Notes: generated from the sequence alone by a model not told the origin. DNA of 34,279 bases from Pseudomonadota bacterium (GCA_027295475.1 JAPUKV010000049.1:1-34279), one strand, 5' to 3'. Numbered from the stretch's first letter, positions 1 to 8,185 are shown. Made by a program: numbers and translations.

Positions 1-976
1 GTATGACCTTATCTGATTTCCCCATCCAACGTCTGCTTTGCTTTCTTCTACCTTCGACGCTTCTGCGCGACGTGTGTACAGCTCGAGCTCATAGAGTTTC
101 GCTTTCAGCTGTTTCATCGCCGTCGCTTTGTTCTTGTGTTGCGAGCGGTCATTCTGACATTGCACAACGGTATTCGTCGGCATGTGCGTGATCCGCACTG
201 CGGATTCTGTGCGATTGACGTGCTGACCGCCAGCGCCGCTTGCACGATAGACATCGATCCGCAGATCCGCAGGATTGATTTCGATATCGATATCGTCGTC
301 TACCTCGGGAGACACGAAAACACTGGCGAACGAGGTGTGGCGACGATTGCCGGAATCGAAAGGAGATTTTCTGACCAGGCGATGCACGCCGGTTTCGGTT
401 CGCAACCAGCCGTACGCATACTCGCCGACGATGCGTACGGTGGCGCTTTTGATGCCGGCGACTTCGCCGGCCGATGCTTCGATGACCTCCGTCTGAAAGC
501 CATGCGAGTCCGCCCAGCGCAGGTACATGCGCAGCATCATTTCCGCCCAGTCCTGGGCTTCGGTACCGCCGGCACCTGACTGAATGTCGACAAACGCGTT
601 GCTGTCATCCAATTCGCCGCTGAACATGCGGCGAAACTCGAGGCCGGCGATGCGCTGCTCGAGACCCTCGAGATCGCCGGCGACTTCCCCGATCGTCGAA
701 TCATCGTCTTCCTCGATGGCCAGGCTCAAAAGCTCACCGGCATCGTTAAGCCCGGTTAGAAGCTCATCGAGCGCGACGACCACTTTCTCGAGTTGGGCCC
801 TCTCTTTTCCTAGCGACTGCGCGCGTTCGGGCTTGTTCCAGATAGCCGGGTCCTCGAGTTCCCGGCGCACTTCCGCCAGGCGCTCGGCCTTGCCTTCATA
901 GTCAAAGATACCCCCTTAACGCCGTCGTGCGTTCCGACAGGTCGGTGATCTTCAGTTTTATCTGGCCGGTTTCCAT
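1..976 (-). CDS. prfB: Peptide chain release factor 2 (RF2), 3' end cut by window, programmed +1 frameshift
   Basis: RF2 recognises UGA and UAA stop codons and triggers hydrolysis of the finished peptide on the ribosome. About 324 residues are visible; roughly 40 C-terminal residues lie beyond the left edge, where the reading is still open (it ends ...GWGNQIRSY). The codon-recognition tripeptide SPF is visible near 355-365. The catalytic GGQ motif (SGAGGQHVN) is visible near 215-235. The RF2-typical stretch with [14 protein letters not shown] is visible near 541-595. The first 24 codons, starting ATG at 976, end at an in-frame TGA (902-904) and the protein continues in the +1 frame, so the gene should be annotated as a join, not a pseudogene. 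GGAAG sits a few bases before the ATG. It follows recJ by 62 bases; lysS would be expected next, outside the window. Confidence 0.97.
901..916 (-). promoter_or_regulatory. prfB programmed +1 frameshift site
   Basis: On the minus strand this reads AGGGGGTATCTTTGAC. It contains an internal Shine-Dalgarno-like AGGGGG, a 3-base spacer, the slippery CTT codon and the TGA stop followed by C. As I recall it, this matches the E. coli prfB autoregulatory site. Low RF2 makes the ribosome pause at TGA and shift +1 to read GAC, restoring RF2 synthesis. The zero frame runs from ATG 976 to TGA 902-904 and the +1 frame continues to the window edge. Confidence 0.97.
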
Positions 977-1038
977 TTTGCTTCCACTCGACGATCAGCC
1001 CGAATATTTCATCAGTATGCTGCGCAAAACGCGGCATG

Positions 1039-2742
1039 TTAACACGGGACTATTTGTTCCACGATCAACTGCGGTGTCTCGACACCACGGAACTCGTTTA
1101 CGTCAAGGCGATAAGCCAGCTTGACAAGGCCTCGGAGTGGCAAGCCCGCCTGGTTGAATGCAATCGCGTCGATGACGGTCCTGCCATCGGCTGGCTGGAC
1201 GCGCATTTTCAGGTGGTTCTCGCCAACGACCCGTTGATCGACGACGGAGAAATCGCCGCTCCACATCGGTTCCGGAAATCCGGCGCCCCATGGTCCGGAT
1301 TCTCGCAGCAGGCTCGCAAATCGCAGGTTCATGGAATCCGGCGGCAGCGTGCCGTCGGTCAACAACGCACCACTGAAATCGGCCGTCGGATAAAGCCGCT
1401 TTATTTGTTCGGCTGCGCAATCGGCAAACTCGGCAAAATGCGCCTGCGGGAGATTCAGGCCCGCCGCCATCGCATGACCGCCGAATTTGGATATCAGGCC
1501 GGGACGCGTCGTCGCAACAGACTCAAGCAAGTCTCGTACATGCACGCCCGGGACCGAACGCGCAGATCCTTTTAGCTCTCCCCCGTCATCGCGCGCAAAC
1601 GCAATGACCGGGCGATGACAGCGCTCGCGCACGCGGGATGCAATCAGGCCGACGATACCCTGGTGCCACGACTCGTCATAAAGACACACACAGGCGGGCA
1701 AGCGTCGATCGTCCATGGCATCGACATAGGCGAACGCCTGGTCACGCATTTTCGTTTCAATGTGCCGTCGTTCACTGTTGATGCGGTCCAGTGTCGCAGC
1801 ATACCTGTCAGCCAATGCGGGGTCATCTGTGAGCAGACATTCGATGCCGACCGACATGTCTTCGAGTCGCCCTGCGGCGTTCAGCCTTGGCCCGACAACG
1901 AAGCCGAGATCCGAGCTTACGGCGCGTCGAATCGCTCGGCCCGACTGCTTCAACAGTGCCTGTATGCCCGGCACCGCTTTGCCGGCCCGTATCCGTTCCA
2001 ATCCCTGCCTGACCAGGATGCGATTGTTGTGATCGAGCGTAACGACATCAGCGACGGTTCCCAATGCCACGAGATCGAGATATGTCGCCGGTTTCCTTGC
2101 TGCGCCTTCGACACCTTCTGACTCGAGAGCCCGCCCGAGCGCCGCCATCAGATAAAACGCGACACCGACACCGGCCAGGTGCCGGCTGGGAAAGCCGCTG
2201 TCAGAAAGATTTGGATTGACCATTGCTGCCGCGTCGGGCATTTCGGTGCCAGGCAGGTGGTGATCGGTAATCAGCACCGGGATGCCGAGGCGTGCGGCCT
2301 CGGCAACGCCGGCGATGCTGGAGACGCCATTATCTACCGTGACCAGCAAGGCCGGTGATCGCCCGGCAGCAACACGTACTATTTCCGGTGTCAGCCCGTA
2401 ACCGAACTCAAATCGATTCGGCACGAGATAATCGACGTTCACAAAACCAAAATCCCGAAGGCAACGGAGCACGAGTGCCGTACTGGTCGCACCATCGGCA
2501 TCAAAATCACCGATGACGGTGACATGCCTGTCGCGATACTCGAGGAGCAGATCGACGGCGTCGGCAACCCCGTTCAATGAGCTGATCGGCGCGAGCTTGT
2601 TCAGGCTGTGGTCCAGCTCCTCCGGGCTGGAGATGCCGCGCGCAGCATAGACGCGTGCGAGCACGGGATCGAAATCGTGAAGCGCATCGAGCACAGCAGG
2701 TTCTGGAACGCGTCTTGTCTGTAGTTGCCGGTATGGAGTCAT
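1039..2742 (-). CDS. recJ: Single-stranded-DNA-specific 5'-3' exonuclease RecJ
   Basis: RecJ degrades single-stranded DNA 5' to 3' in RecF-pathway recombination, base-excision and mismatch repair. The 567-residue product matches the usual family length (577 in E. coli). The DHH phosphoesterase core is clear: GDFDADG at about 78-84 (metal-binding aspartates), VDNG at about 136-139 and the DHH triplet at about 160-162. The DHHA1 domain carries GGHAMAAG near residue 400, followed by the C-terminal OB-like domain. I chose ATG 2742 because it lies 10 bases after the upstream gene's stop. The longer open frame to 2805 would overlap that gene and adds 21 residues with no family counterpart. No good Shine-Dalgarno is visible, so translation may depend on coupling to the preceding gene. 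Confidence 0.95.
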   Translation of the reverse strand: MTPYRQLQTRRVPEPAVLDALHDFDPVLARVYAARGISSPEELDHSLNKLAPISSLNGVADAVDLLLEYRDRHVTVIGDFDADGATSTALVLRCLRDFGFVNVDYLVPNRFEFGYGLTPEIVRVAAGRSPALLVTVDNGVSSIAGVAEAARLGIPVLITDHHLPGTEMPDAAAMVNPNLSDSGFPSRHLAGVGVAFYLMAALGRALESEGVEGAARKPATYLDLVALGTVADVVTLDHNNRILVRQGLERIRAGKAVPGIQALLKQSGRAIRRAVSSDLGFVVGPRLNAAGRLEDMSVGIECLLTDDPALADRYAATLDRINSERRHIETKMRDQAFAYVDAMDDRRLPACVCLYDESWHQGIVGLIASRVRERCHRPVIAFARDDGGELKGSARSVPGVHVRDLLESVATTRPGLISKFGGHAMAAGLNLPQAHFAEFADCAAEQIKRLYPTADFSGALLTDGTLPPDSMNLRFASLLRESGPWGAGFPEPMWSGDFSVVDQRVVGENHLKMRVQPADGRTVIDAIAFNQAGLPLRGLVKLAYRLDVNEFRGVETPQLIVEQIVPC

Positions 2743-2752
2743 CGATAATGTT

Positions 2753-3709
2753 TTACAACAGTTCCGATAATCGGCGCCACCAGCGAAAAGCGTCCAATCG
2801 ACCAACTTCGGCTGTCAGTCCGTCGCGAAACAACAAGACCAGCTTGTTCAGCCGACCAGTTTTCAATAATTTGCGAAGCTCCTCGAAATACGCTGCCAGC
2901 AAATCGCCGCCCTTGCTGGATGCCGGGGTCACGATAACGAGATCTTTGCTTGCGATGTCGAGACATTTTGCGAAATTCCCCGGCCACGGCTCCATGACCC
3001 CTGTGCAACTTTCCCAGTAGCCCTTGAACAGCGGGTCACCGCCGAACAGGGGCGGCATCTTTTGCACCGTTTTCTGCGGCGCCCTGCCGCCGCCCCAGAA
3101 CCAGACCGAATTGACCGGCATCAGGCCCTGCGCTTCGCGCCGCTGATTGATCTCGTGGTCGTGGAGGCACATCTGCATTTCGCCGGACAGCCTGTGATAT
3201 CCGGCTGCGGACTCGCCGGACGGCATGAATTCGTCCGGCTCCTGGCCGTCAATGGCCGCTGCCGACACCGACGCGGTTGCCAGCGCCTCGTCGCCCCGCA
3301 GATAACCATATTTGCCGACGCGCACGAATGCGAAGCTCGTATCATCGCCCAGCGACTTCTGCAGGAAGTCGAAGATGGCCCGCAAATCCGACCCGGGCCA
3401 CTGCGCTCCTGTGAGCGCATACAGACACAAATGATCCAGCCTCGCTTCCAGGTGGACCGGGTCGGCGGCAGCAACCCATACGTTCGGCCGATCGCCGGTC
3501 TGACCCCATAGTCTGAGCGCCGCCAGTCCCGCCTCGACCGGCGCTAGACCGACCGCGGCCAGCACCCTCGCGAATATCTCCCGGGGTGAGTCGGAAACCC
3601 GCAGCGACGCACGGGAAAGCCAGCGACGGTCTCTGTCACTGCTGATGCGCCCGGCCATTGCCGCCGGTAGCACGATCACCGCTTTTCTGCTTTTACCTTT
3701 ATCCTTCAA
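2753..3709 (-). CDS. RpfE-type (COG4255-like) conserved protein of unknown biochemical function
   Basis: The 318-residue protein resembles the family often annotated 'regulatory protein, RpfE type' or, loosely, phosphoglycerate-mutase-like. The recognisable signature is NSVWFWGGG at about residues 200-208. It is preceded by a charged region and followed by a C-terminal segment with alternating hydrophobic strands (DLVIVTP, KLVLLF). No signal peptide or membrane segment is seen. Rpf stands for regulation of pathogenicity factors in Xanthomonas, where as I recall an rpfE gene lies close to recJ and prfB. The same trio occurs here, which supports the assignment by synteny. The start is uncertain: TTG at 3709 is the first in-frame possibility, and GTG at 3679 (codon 11) would begin closer to the usual family N-terminus. 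It is not the DSF synthase or sensor; those genes are not in the window. Confidence 0.72.
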   Translation of the reverse strand: MKDKGKSRKAVIVLPAAMAGRISSDRDRRWLSRASLRVSDSPREIFARVLAAVGLAPVEAGLAALRLWGQTGDRPNVWVAAADPVHLEARLDHLCLYALTGAQWPGSDLRAIFDFLQKSLGDDTSFAFVRVGKYGYLRGDEALATASVSAAAIDGQEPDEFMPSGESAAGYHRLSGEMQMCLHDHEINQRREAQGLMPVNSVWFWGGGRAPQKTVQKMPPLFGGDPLFKGYWESCTGVMEPWPGNFAKCLDIASKDLVIVTPASSKGGDLLAAYFEELRKLLKTGRLNKLVLLFRDGLTAEVGRLDAFRWWRRLSELL

Positions 3710-3771
3710 GGACTTAAAACCCTTTCATCGCCGGCATAGCAAGTTTCTTTCCGTCCCGCAGCACATCTTTG

Positions 3772-3777
3772 TATGAT
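3772..3777 (+). promoter_or_regulatory. Possible -10 box for the Mth938-like gene
   Basis: TATGAT lies 62 bases before the chosen plus-strand start, in the short divergent region 3710-3833. No convincing -35 box is found at 16-18 bases, so this is only a weak candidate. No promoter could be identified for the opposite-strand RpfE-type gene. Confidence 0.25.
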
Positions 3778-3808
3778 GATGCGGCGGCCGGGAAACATGC
3801 CGCGGTCC

Positions 3809-3845
3809 CCAGTGGTCCAACAAGGCTATATTGATGGACCACTGG
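3809..3845 (+). repeat. Dispersed repeat copy A, full palindromic form
   Basis: This is the most complete copy of a family found five times in the window. It has 10-base perfect arms (CCAGTGGTCC at 3809-3818, GGACCACTGG at 3836-3845) around a 17-base loop containing AACAAGGCTATATTGAT. The loop holds AAGG (3822-3825) eight bases before an ATG (3834), so the repeat itself appears to supply the ribosome binding site and start codon of the downstream plus-strand gene. The other copies are at 16854, 20473, 27551 and 30630. Confidence 0.9.
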
Positions 3846-4274
3846 CATGGTAACGAATCTGCCGGGACGGACAAGCAACGCACCGTAGCGGACAGCGCTT
3901 TGAAATTTACAAGGCATCAGATTTCCAGTATCACCATTCGCCACGTCGAACCGGGGGCGATCAAGATCGGCGACAAACTCGTGCGCGATAACATCGCGCT
4001 CACGGCCGATGAAATTATTCACGAGTGGCAGGCTTCAGTCATCGAGGAGCTGACCGAGGACGACTTCGAGCCGCTGCTCGCATCGGAACCGGAGCTGATC
4101 TTGCTCGGTACAGGCGCGTTGTCCGTTTTTCCGCCTCGCGAACTCGTCTTTTCCTTAGCCCGGCGCGGCATCGGTCTCGAGACGATGGACACGGCCGCTG
4201 CATGCCGGACGTTTAATATCCTTATCAGCGAGGGCCGCCGGGTCGCTGCGGTGCTGATCGTCAAGGAAGAATAA
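3834..4274 (+). CDS. Mth938-like (DUF498/NDUFAF3-like) domain protein
   Basis: This is a small soluble protein of the Mth938 superfamily, which includes bacterial Xcc1710-like proteins and the mitochondrial complex I assembly factor NDUFAF3. Its biochemical role in bacteria is not established. The family pattern is recognisable: the N-terminal KFTRHQISSITIRHVEPGAI strand-rich region, then IGDKLV, the central ELILLGTG loop and the C-terminal TAAACRTFNILISEGRRV segment, where a conserved residue group precedes ..RRVAAVL. The first 22 residues (MDHWHGN...ADSA) are not family-like and are partly encoded by repeat copy A. A TTG at 3900, giving LKFTRHQ... and about 124 residues, would match the usual length better but lacks a ribosome binding site. 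The gene converges on rpoS, with a palindrome between them. Confidence 0.8.
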   Translation: MDHWHGNESAGTDKQRTVADSALKFTRHQISSITIRHVEPGAIKIGDKLVRDNIALTADEIIHEWQASVIEELTEDDFEPLLASEPELILLGTGALSVFPPRELVFSLARRGIGLETMDTAAACRTFNILISEGRRVAAVLIVKEE

Positions 4275-4289
4275 AGAATAAAAGAGATT

Positions 4290-4327
4290 GGGCTCGAACC
4301 GCTAAGAGCGCTTAGCGGTTCGACCCC
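4290..4327. terminator. Palindrome at the Mth938-like/rpoS convergent junction
   Basis: A perfect 13-bp stem (TCGAACCGCTAAG at 4294-4306 with CTTAGCGGTTCGA at 4311-4323) closes on AGCG. It extends by GGG/CCC with a bulged C. It fills the gap between two convergent stop codons, and in the minus direction it is followed by a T-rich stretch (4270-4289), so it can act as a terminator, at least for rpoS. The same sequence recurs at the only other convergent junction (8847-8884), which marks it as a member of a dispersed repeat family rather than a one-off terminator. Confidence 0.82.
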
Positions 4328-4329
4328 AA

Positions 4330-5259
4330 TTAGTCGAGCATCGAATCGCTGAAAATACCGTGGCTCTCCATCATGCTGCGCAGGTTTCCCAGGGCATCGA
4401 GCTGAATCTGGCGCACTCGCTCCCGGGTCACCCCGATTCTTCTGCCGGTCTCCTCCAGCGTCAGGCGACGATAACCGTGCAATCCGAATCGCCATTCAAC
4501 GACGGCCCGTTGTTTGTTGCTGAGCTTGAACACCCATGCATCGAGGATTGCATTGACCCGTTCCTGCTGGGCACATTGTGCGGGTTCGGCATCATGTCTC
4601 GCCGGCAGGGTATCGAGAGCTGCGCGCTCATATTCGTACTTGCTTGAGCGGATCGTGACGCGCTCGTGTAATGCCAGCAGCCTCTCGACATCGGCTACGT
4701 CCTTGTCCAGGTAGTCGGCAATGTCTGCCGCCGTTGGATGGCTGTCCCGGGCCTGTCGCAGGCGCCGTGATGCACGAATACAGGTATTGATCTCCTTGAT
4801 CACGTGGATAGGCATACGAACTGTGCGTGACTGGTTCATGATCGCACGCTCGATGGTCTGGCGAATCCACCACGTGGCATAGGTCGAAAACCGAAAACCG
4901 CGTTCGGGATCGAACTTCTTGACGGCGTGAATCAAGCCGAGATTGCCTTCTTCAATGAGGTCCAGAAGCGGCAGCCCCCGATTGTTATAGCGGCGTGCAA
5001 TTTTCACGACCAGGCGCAGATTACTTTCAATCATGCGCTGCCGGGCGGTCTCGTCACCTTCCCTGATGCGGCGCGCAAATCTGACCTCCTCGGACCGTGT
5101 CAGGAGCGGCGACACGCCGATCTCGTTCAGGTAAATGCAGGTGGGATCGACGCTACGAATCGCGTTGCGGGTTGCATGCGGCCGGTTCTCAGGAGGCGGG
5201 CCCGGTCCAGGTCCCCGCTGTCGTCCGGTCGATTCACTGGAAAATCGCAGCTCGCCCAC
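4330..5259 (-). CDS. rpoS: RNA polymerase sigma factor RpoS (sigma-38/S)
   Basis: RpoS is the stationary-phase and general-stress sigma factor directing RNA polymerase to stress promoters. Sigma-70-family regions are complete: region 1.2 with [12 protein letters not shown]; region 2 with [28 protein letters not shown] and [16 protein letters not shown]; region 3; and region 4.2 with [21 protein letters not shown] near the C-terminus. Lack of a long region 1.1 and position directly after nlpD (as in E. coli, where the rpoS promoter lies inside nlpD) separate it from RpoD and RpoH. I chose GTG 5259 (309 residues) because GAGG lies eight bases upstream. The open frame reaches a GTG at 5292 with no ribosome binding site. 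The N-terminal 40 residues are Gly/Pro-rich and unlike other RpoS proteins; see the finding on the overlapping ATG frame. Confidence 0.9.
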   Translation of the reverse strand: MGELRFSSESTGRQRGPGPGPPPENRPHATRNAIRSVDPTCIYLNEIGVSPLLTRSEEVRFARRIREGDETARQRMIESNLRLVVKIARRYNNRGLPLLDLIEEGNLGLIHAVKKFDPERGFRFSTYATWWIRQTIERAIMNQSRTVRMPIHVIKEINTCIRASRRLRQARDSHPTAADIADYLDKDVADVERLLALHERVTIRSSKYEYERAALDTLPARHDAEPAQCAQQERVNAILDAWVFKLSNKQRAVVEWRFGLHGYRRLTLEETGRRIGVTRERVRQIQLDALGNLRSMMESHGIFSDSMLD

Positions 5260-5320
5260 AGTCCAAACCTCGCCAGTTCGGGAGCAGACCACGACGACGT
5301 CATATGATGATCAAGTCGAA

Positions 5321-6022
5321 TTATCTCGCCGGCAGATACTGTCGCGGGTTAACCGGCTTGCCATTGCGCCTGATTTCGAAATGCAGTCGCGGCTTGCCTC
5401 CCGGCCCCTCACCCATCGTCGCTATTCGTTGACCTTTTTTTACAGCCTGGCCCTCTTTGACCAGTAGCGATGCGTTATGCCCGTATGCACTCAGGTAGGT
5501 GTCGTTGTGCTTCAGGATAATAAGCTCTCCGTAACCGATTAGTCCACTGCCCGAATAGACGACAGTCCCGCTGGCCGCGGCCTTAACGGGCTGACCGATC
5601 GCCCCGCCGAACAGAATGCCGGTGCCGCTGCCCGGCCGGTCGCCAAATTCGACCATGACCTTGCCCTTGGCCGGCCAGCCCCAGGGCGGTGCCGGCTGTG
5701 TCGGGACCGGCGGCAAGGGTCGCTTGCCGGCCCGCTCGGCACTCGATGTGGGGGATGAGCGCTGCGCCCCGGCAGGCGGCCTCAGTTGAATAACCTGACC
5801 CGGATAAATCAGCGTGCCGTCACCTAGCTTGTTCCAGCGCGCCAGGTCGCGGGAATCTTCGCCGTATCGCCAGGCGATCGTGAAAAGTGTCTCGCCGGAG
5901 CGAACGATATGCTGGTCCCGGGGGGTGTGATCCCAGCGGGTCTTCGGCCCGCAGGCAGCGATGAGAAGCAATACGATCATCACCACCATGATTTTCAAGG
6001 AGTAACAGGGACCTGTGGTCAT
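5321..6022 (-). CDS. nlpD: LysM/LytM-domain lipoprotein NlpD, amidase activator
   Basis: NlpD is an outer-membrane lipoprotein that activates the amidase AmiC to split septal peptidoglycan during division. A hydrophobic signal (residues about 11-22) ends in the lipobox IAAC, making Cys24 the lipidated residue. A LysM peptidoglycan-binding domain follows (about 38-81, HIVRSGETLFTIAWRYG...IYPGQVIQL), then a proline-rich linker and a C-terminal LytM/M23 domain (about 120-230). The LytM active site is degenerate: the first metal-binding H/D pair is absent and the HxH motif reads RLH, as in E. coli NlpD. The protein therefore regulates rather than cuts. It lies seven bases after the DedA gene and about 60 before rpoS. 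The ATG at 6022 lacks a good ribosome site; ATGs at codons 12 and 15 also precede the hydrophobic core. Confidence 0.92.
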   Translation of the reverse strand: MTTGPCYSLKIMVVMIVLLLIAACGPKTRWDHTPRDQHIVRSGETLFTIAWRYGEDSRDLARWNKLGDGTLIYPGQVIQLRPPAGAQRSSPTSSAERAGKRPLPPVPTQPAPPWGWPAKGKVMVEFGDRPGSGTGILFGGAIGQPVKAAASGTVVYSGSGLIGYGELIILKHNDTYLSAYGHNASLLVKEGQAVKKGQRIATMGEGPGGKPRLHFEIRRNGKPVNPRQYLPAR

Positions 6023-6029
6023 TACCGCG

Positions 6030-6614
6030 TTATTCCATTTGGAAGATGATGCCGCCGATTATTATTGTCAGTAAGACCAGCAGCCAGCCGATACGCTCGA
6101 CATATTTTGGCAGCACATCGGCCATGCGCTGGCCACCGGCGACAATCAGCCCGGCAACAAGGAAAAATCGCGCGCCGCGACTGATCGCCGACGCAATAAC
6201 AAAGCCGGGGAAATTGAGTACAGCGGCACCGGCAGAGATCGTGAAGATCTTATAGGGGATCGGTGAAAATCCTGCGACAAAAACCGCCCAGACTCCCCAT
6301 TCGTCGAACCACTGCCGGCCGTTGAGGTACGCAGGCCAGTATCCCATCTCATGCAGCCAGGGTTCGATCGCCTCCAGCAAATAGTAGCCGATCGCGTAAC
6401 CGGCGATTCCACCCGCCAGCGAGGTCACGGTCGTCACGGTGGCAAACCGCCAGGCACGCGCCCTTTGCGCGAGACACATCGGGGCCAGCATAACGTCCGG
6501 CGGAATCGGGAAGAACGAGGATTCGGCGAAGCTCAAAACGCCCAGATATCGTTCCGCGTGCCGGTGGCCTGCCCATGACAGCACGCGGTCGTAGAGGGGA
6601 GCAAACAGGCGCAA
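6030..6614 (-). CDS. YqaA/DedA-family (SNARE-associated, VTT domain) inner-membrane protein
   Basis: This 194-residue multi-spanning membrane protein belongs to the DedA/VTT superfamily. Members of the superfamily are linked to membrane homeostasis, and some flip polyprenyl-phosphate or phospholipid; the substrate here is unknown. The N-terminal FAESSFFPIPPDVML motif (about 29-43) and the later GFSPIPYKIFTISAG motif (about 114-128) are the family's paired re-entrant signatures. Several hydrophobic segments and a C-terminal transmembrane stretch (WLLVLLTIIIGGIIF) follow. The start is a TTG at 6614, the only in-frame choice that keeps the typical N-terminus (LFAPLYDRVL); GGAT lies ten bases before it. 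Position between pcm and nlpD is typical of Xanthomonadales-like genomes. Confidence 0.88.
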   Translation of the reverse strand: MRLFAPLYDRVLSWAGHRHAERYLGVLSFAESSFFPIPPDVMLAPMCLAQRARAWRFATVTTVTSLAGGIAGYAIGYYLLEAIEPWLHEMGYWPAYLNGRQWFDEWGVWAVFVAGFSPIPYKIFTISAGAAVLNFPGFVIASAISRGARFFLVAGLIVAGGQRMADVLPKYVERIGWLLVLLTIIIGGIIFQME

Positions 6615-6671
6615 GGCTAGCGGATCCGATGTTGAAACTTTGGTTTAGGAAAATCTGTCATCGGACTGATT

Positions 6672-7343
6672 TTATTCTGATTTCCCATGAACAAGTGGGA
6701 CGAAACTCACCAGGCCGAGCGACAGCTGCTCGTAGTGCCCGTTCTGTTTTGTCACTTTGACCAGCTCCTGCCGACCTGTCGGTCCGACCGGGATGATCAT
6801 CCGCCCGCCCTGTTTGAGCTGCTGCAGGAGTTTCTCGGGAAGCTCCGGAGCCGCCGCCGCGACGATGATGCCGTCATATGGGGCATATTTTGGCCAGCCC
6901 TCCCAGCCATCGCCCAGCCGATAGTGGACGTTGTAGATATCCAGCTGGCGAAGCCGTTGCTTTGTTTTTTTCAACAATTCGGGTATGCGCTCCACGGTAT
7001 AGATCTCCTTGACAAGCGGCGCCAGCATGGCCGTCTGGTAGCCACAGCCGGTGCCTATCTCGAGTACGCGGTCGCCCTCGAATCCCTGCAGCAACGCCTC
7101 GGTCATCTTGGCAACGACATACGGCTGACTGATTGTCTGTCCCAGTCCGAGCGGCAGTGCCGTATCTTCATAGGCACGGCTCGCCAGCGCCTCATCGACG
7201 AACAGGTGACGCGGCACATTGCGGATTTGTTCCAGAACCTCGCTCGATCGTATGCCGGACTCCTCGAGACGACGTACCAACCGGTCACGCGTACGCGCCG
7301 ACGTCATGCCGATGCCGCGGATGTCCTGATTTTGATGGATCAT
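6672..7343 (-). CDS. pcm: Protein-L-isoaspartate O-methyltransferase
   Basis: Pcm repairs age-damaged proteins by methylating isoaspartyl residues with S-adenosylmethionine. The Rossmann-fold SAM motif [15 protein letters not shown] is at about residues 93-107. The PIMT-specific stretch with [21 protein letters not shown] precedes it, and GRMIIPVGP follows. The product of 223 residues is a little longer than E. coli Pcm (208) because of the N-terminus. I chose ATG 7343, which overlaps the surE stop as ATGA, the usual coupling. An ATG at 7355 overlaps further, and the E. coli-like N-terminus would begin nearer codon 13. The surE-pcm-nlpD-rpoS order is the classic stationary-phase survival cluster. 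Confidence 0.95.
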   Translation of the reverse strand: MIHQNQDIRGIGMTSARTRDRLVRRLEESGIRSSEVLEQIRNVPRHLFVDEALASRAYEDTALPLGLGQTISQPYVVAKMTEALLQGFEGDRVLEIGTGCGYQTAMLAPLVKEIYTVERIPELLKKTKQRLRQLDIYNVHYRLGDGWEGWPKYAPYDGIIVAAAAPELPEKLLQQLKQGGRMIIPVGPTGRQELVKVTKQNGHYEQLSLGLVSFVPLVHGKSE

Positions 7344-8083
7344 TTCTTGAGCCATGCACCGATCTGCGGCAATACGCCGTGCCAGGTCAGGTCTACCTTG
7401 AGCGGCGTGACGGACACGGCTCCCTGATCGATGGCTTCAAAATCCGTGCCCTCCCCTGCGTCCTGACCCGGCCCTGCCGGGCCGATCCAGTAAATCGTCC
7501 TGTCCCGGGGATCTTTGGTCTTGATCAACGGCTCAGAACGGTGCCTGAAACCAAGCCGTGTCGCCCGGACACCCGTCAGCTTTTCATAGGGTCGGTCGGG
7601 AACGTTGACGTTCAGTATCACATCGTTGGGCAGAGGATCCTCCTGCAGTCGTTGCACAAGTTCCCGGGCAACCGTCGCCGCGGAGTCGAACTGGCCGCCG
7701 CGATGCCCCACGAGTGACACGGCGATTGCCGGAAAGCCGAGAAAGCGGCCCTCCATCGCGGCCGCGACCGTGCCGGAGTAAATAACGTCGTCGCCGAGGT
7801 TCGCGCCGTGATTGATGCCTGAGACGACGATATCAGGCTCGAAATCCAGAAAGCCGGACAGTGCGAGGTGAACGCAATCAGACGGCGTGCCATTGACGAA
7901 ATACCGACCGTCCGTCACCTCGTGGATTCGCAGTGGTGCATCCAGCGTCAGGGAATTGCTGGCACCGCTGTAATTTCGATCGGGTGCGACGACGACAACT
8001 TCCGCTATCTCGGCAAGCGCGTCTGCGAGCAATGTAATACCGGTGGCCAGATAGCCATCATCGTTGCTGACCAGAATTTTCAC
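7340..8083 (-). CDS. surE: 5'/3'-nucleotidase SurE
   Basis: SurE is a metal-dependent nucleoside monophosphate phosphatase that also acts on short polyphosphate, with a role in stationary-phase survival. The hallmark metal ligands are present: NDDG at residues 7-10, SGAS at 39-42 after ..DRNY and [12 protein letters not shown] near 88-99, with Asn91 as the fourth metal ligand. I set the start at GTG 8083, giving 247 residues (E. coli 253), because it begins [10 protein letters not shown] exactly as the family does. The open frame extends 87 codons further upstream (to 8344), but that stretch overlaps the divergent Smr gene and has no SurE similarity. A GGA lies six bases before the GTG. The gene overlaps pcm by four bases. 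Confidence 0.95.
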   Translation of the reverse strand: MKILVSNDDGYLATGITLLADALAEIAEVVVVAPDRNYSGASNSLTLDAPLRIHEVTDGRYFVNGTPSDCVHLALSGFLDFEPDIVVSGINHGANLGDDVIYSGTVAAAMEGRFLGFPAIAVSLVGHRGGQFDSAATVARELVQRLQEDPLPNDVILNVNVPDRPYEKLTGVRATRLGFRHRSEPLIKTKDPRDRTIYWIGPAGPGQDAGEGTDFEAIDQGAVSVTPLKVDLTWHGVLPQIGAWLKK

Positions 8084-8153
8084 AATATGTCCATGCGTGA
8101 GCTGATTTCTCTGTCCTGACTGCGGGTCCTGTTCTTGCAAGCGGGCCCGTCTG

Positions 8154-8182
8154 TTGGTTATGCAAGCCGCGCTCACTATACT
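8154..8182 (+). promoter_or_regulatory. Candidate sigma-70 promoter for the Smr-domain gene
   Basis: TTGGTT (8154-8159) is separated by exactly 17 bases from TATACT (8177-8182). Transcription would begin near 8189, about 38 bases before the TTG start of the Smr gene. Confidence 0.6.
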
Positions 8183-8185
8183 CAA
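8157..8185 (-). promoter_or_regulatory. Candidate sigma-70 promoter for surE, overlapping the opposite promoter
   Basis: On the minus strand TTGAGT (8185-8180) is followed after 17 bases by CATAAC (8162-8157), giving a start near 8150 and a leader of about 67 bases to surE. The -35 of each strand overlaps or adjoins the -10 of the other, so only one polymerase could bind at a time. Confidence 0.45.

Noticed and set aside
901..976. prfB as a broken gene because of an in-frame TGA
   Set aside because: The TGA lies in the canonical RF2 frameshift signal AGGGGG...CTTTGAC, so the interruption is programmed.
3714..4022. Minus-strand ORF of 102 codons in the divergent gap
   Set aside because: It overlaps the Mth938-like gene antisense, has no recognisable domain, and its frame runs through the repeat.
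5321..6022. NlpD as a newly inactivated endopeptidase
   Set aside because: The missing LytM zinc ligands and the RLH motif are also found in E. coli NlpD, so this is the normal activator form.
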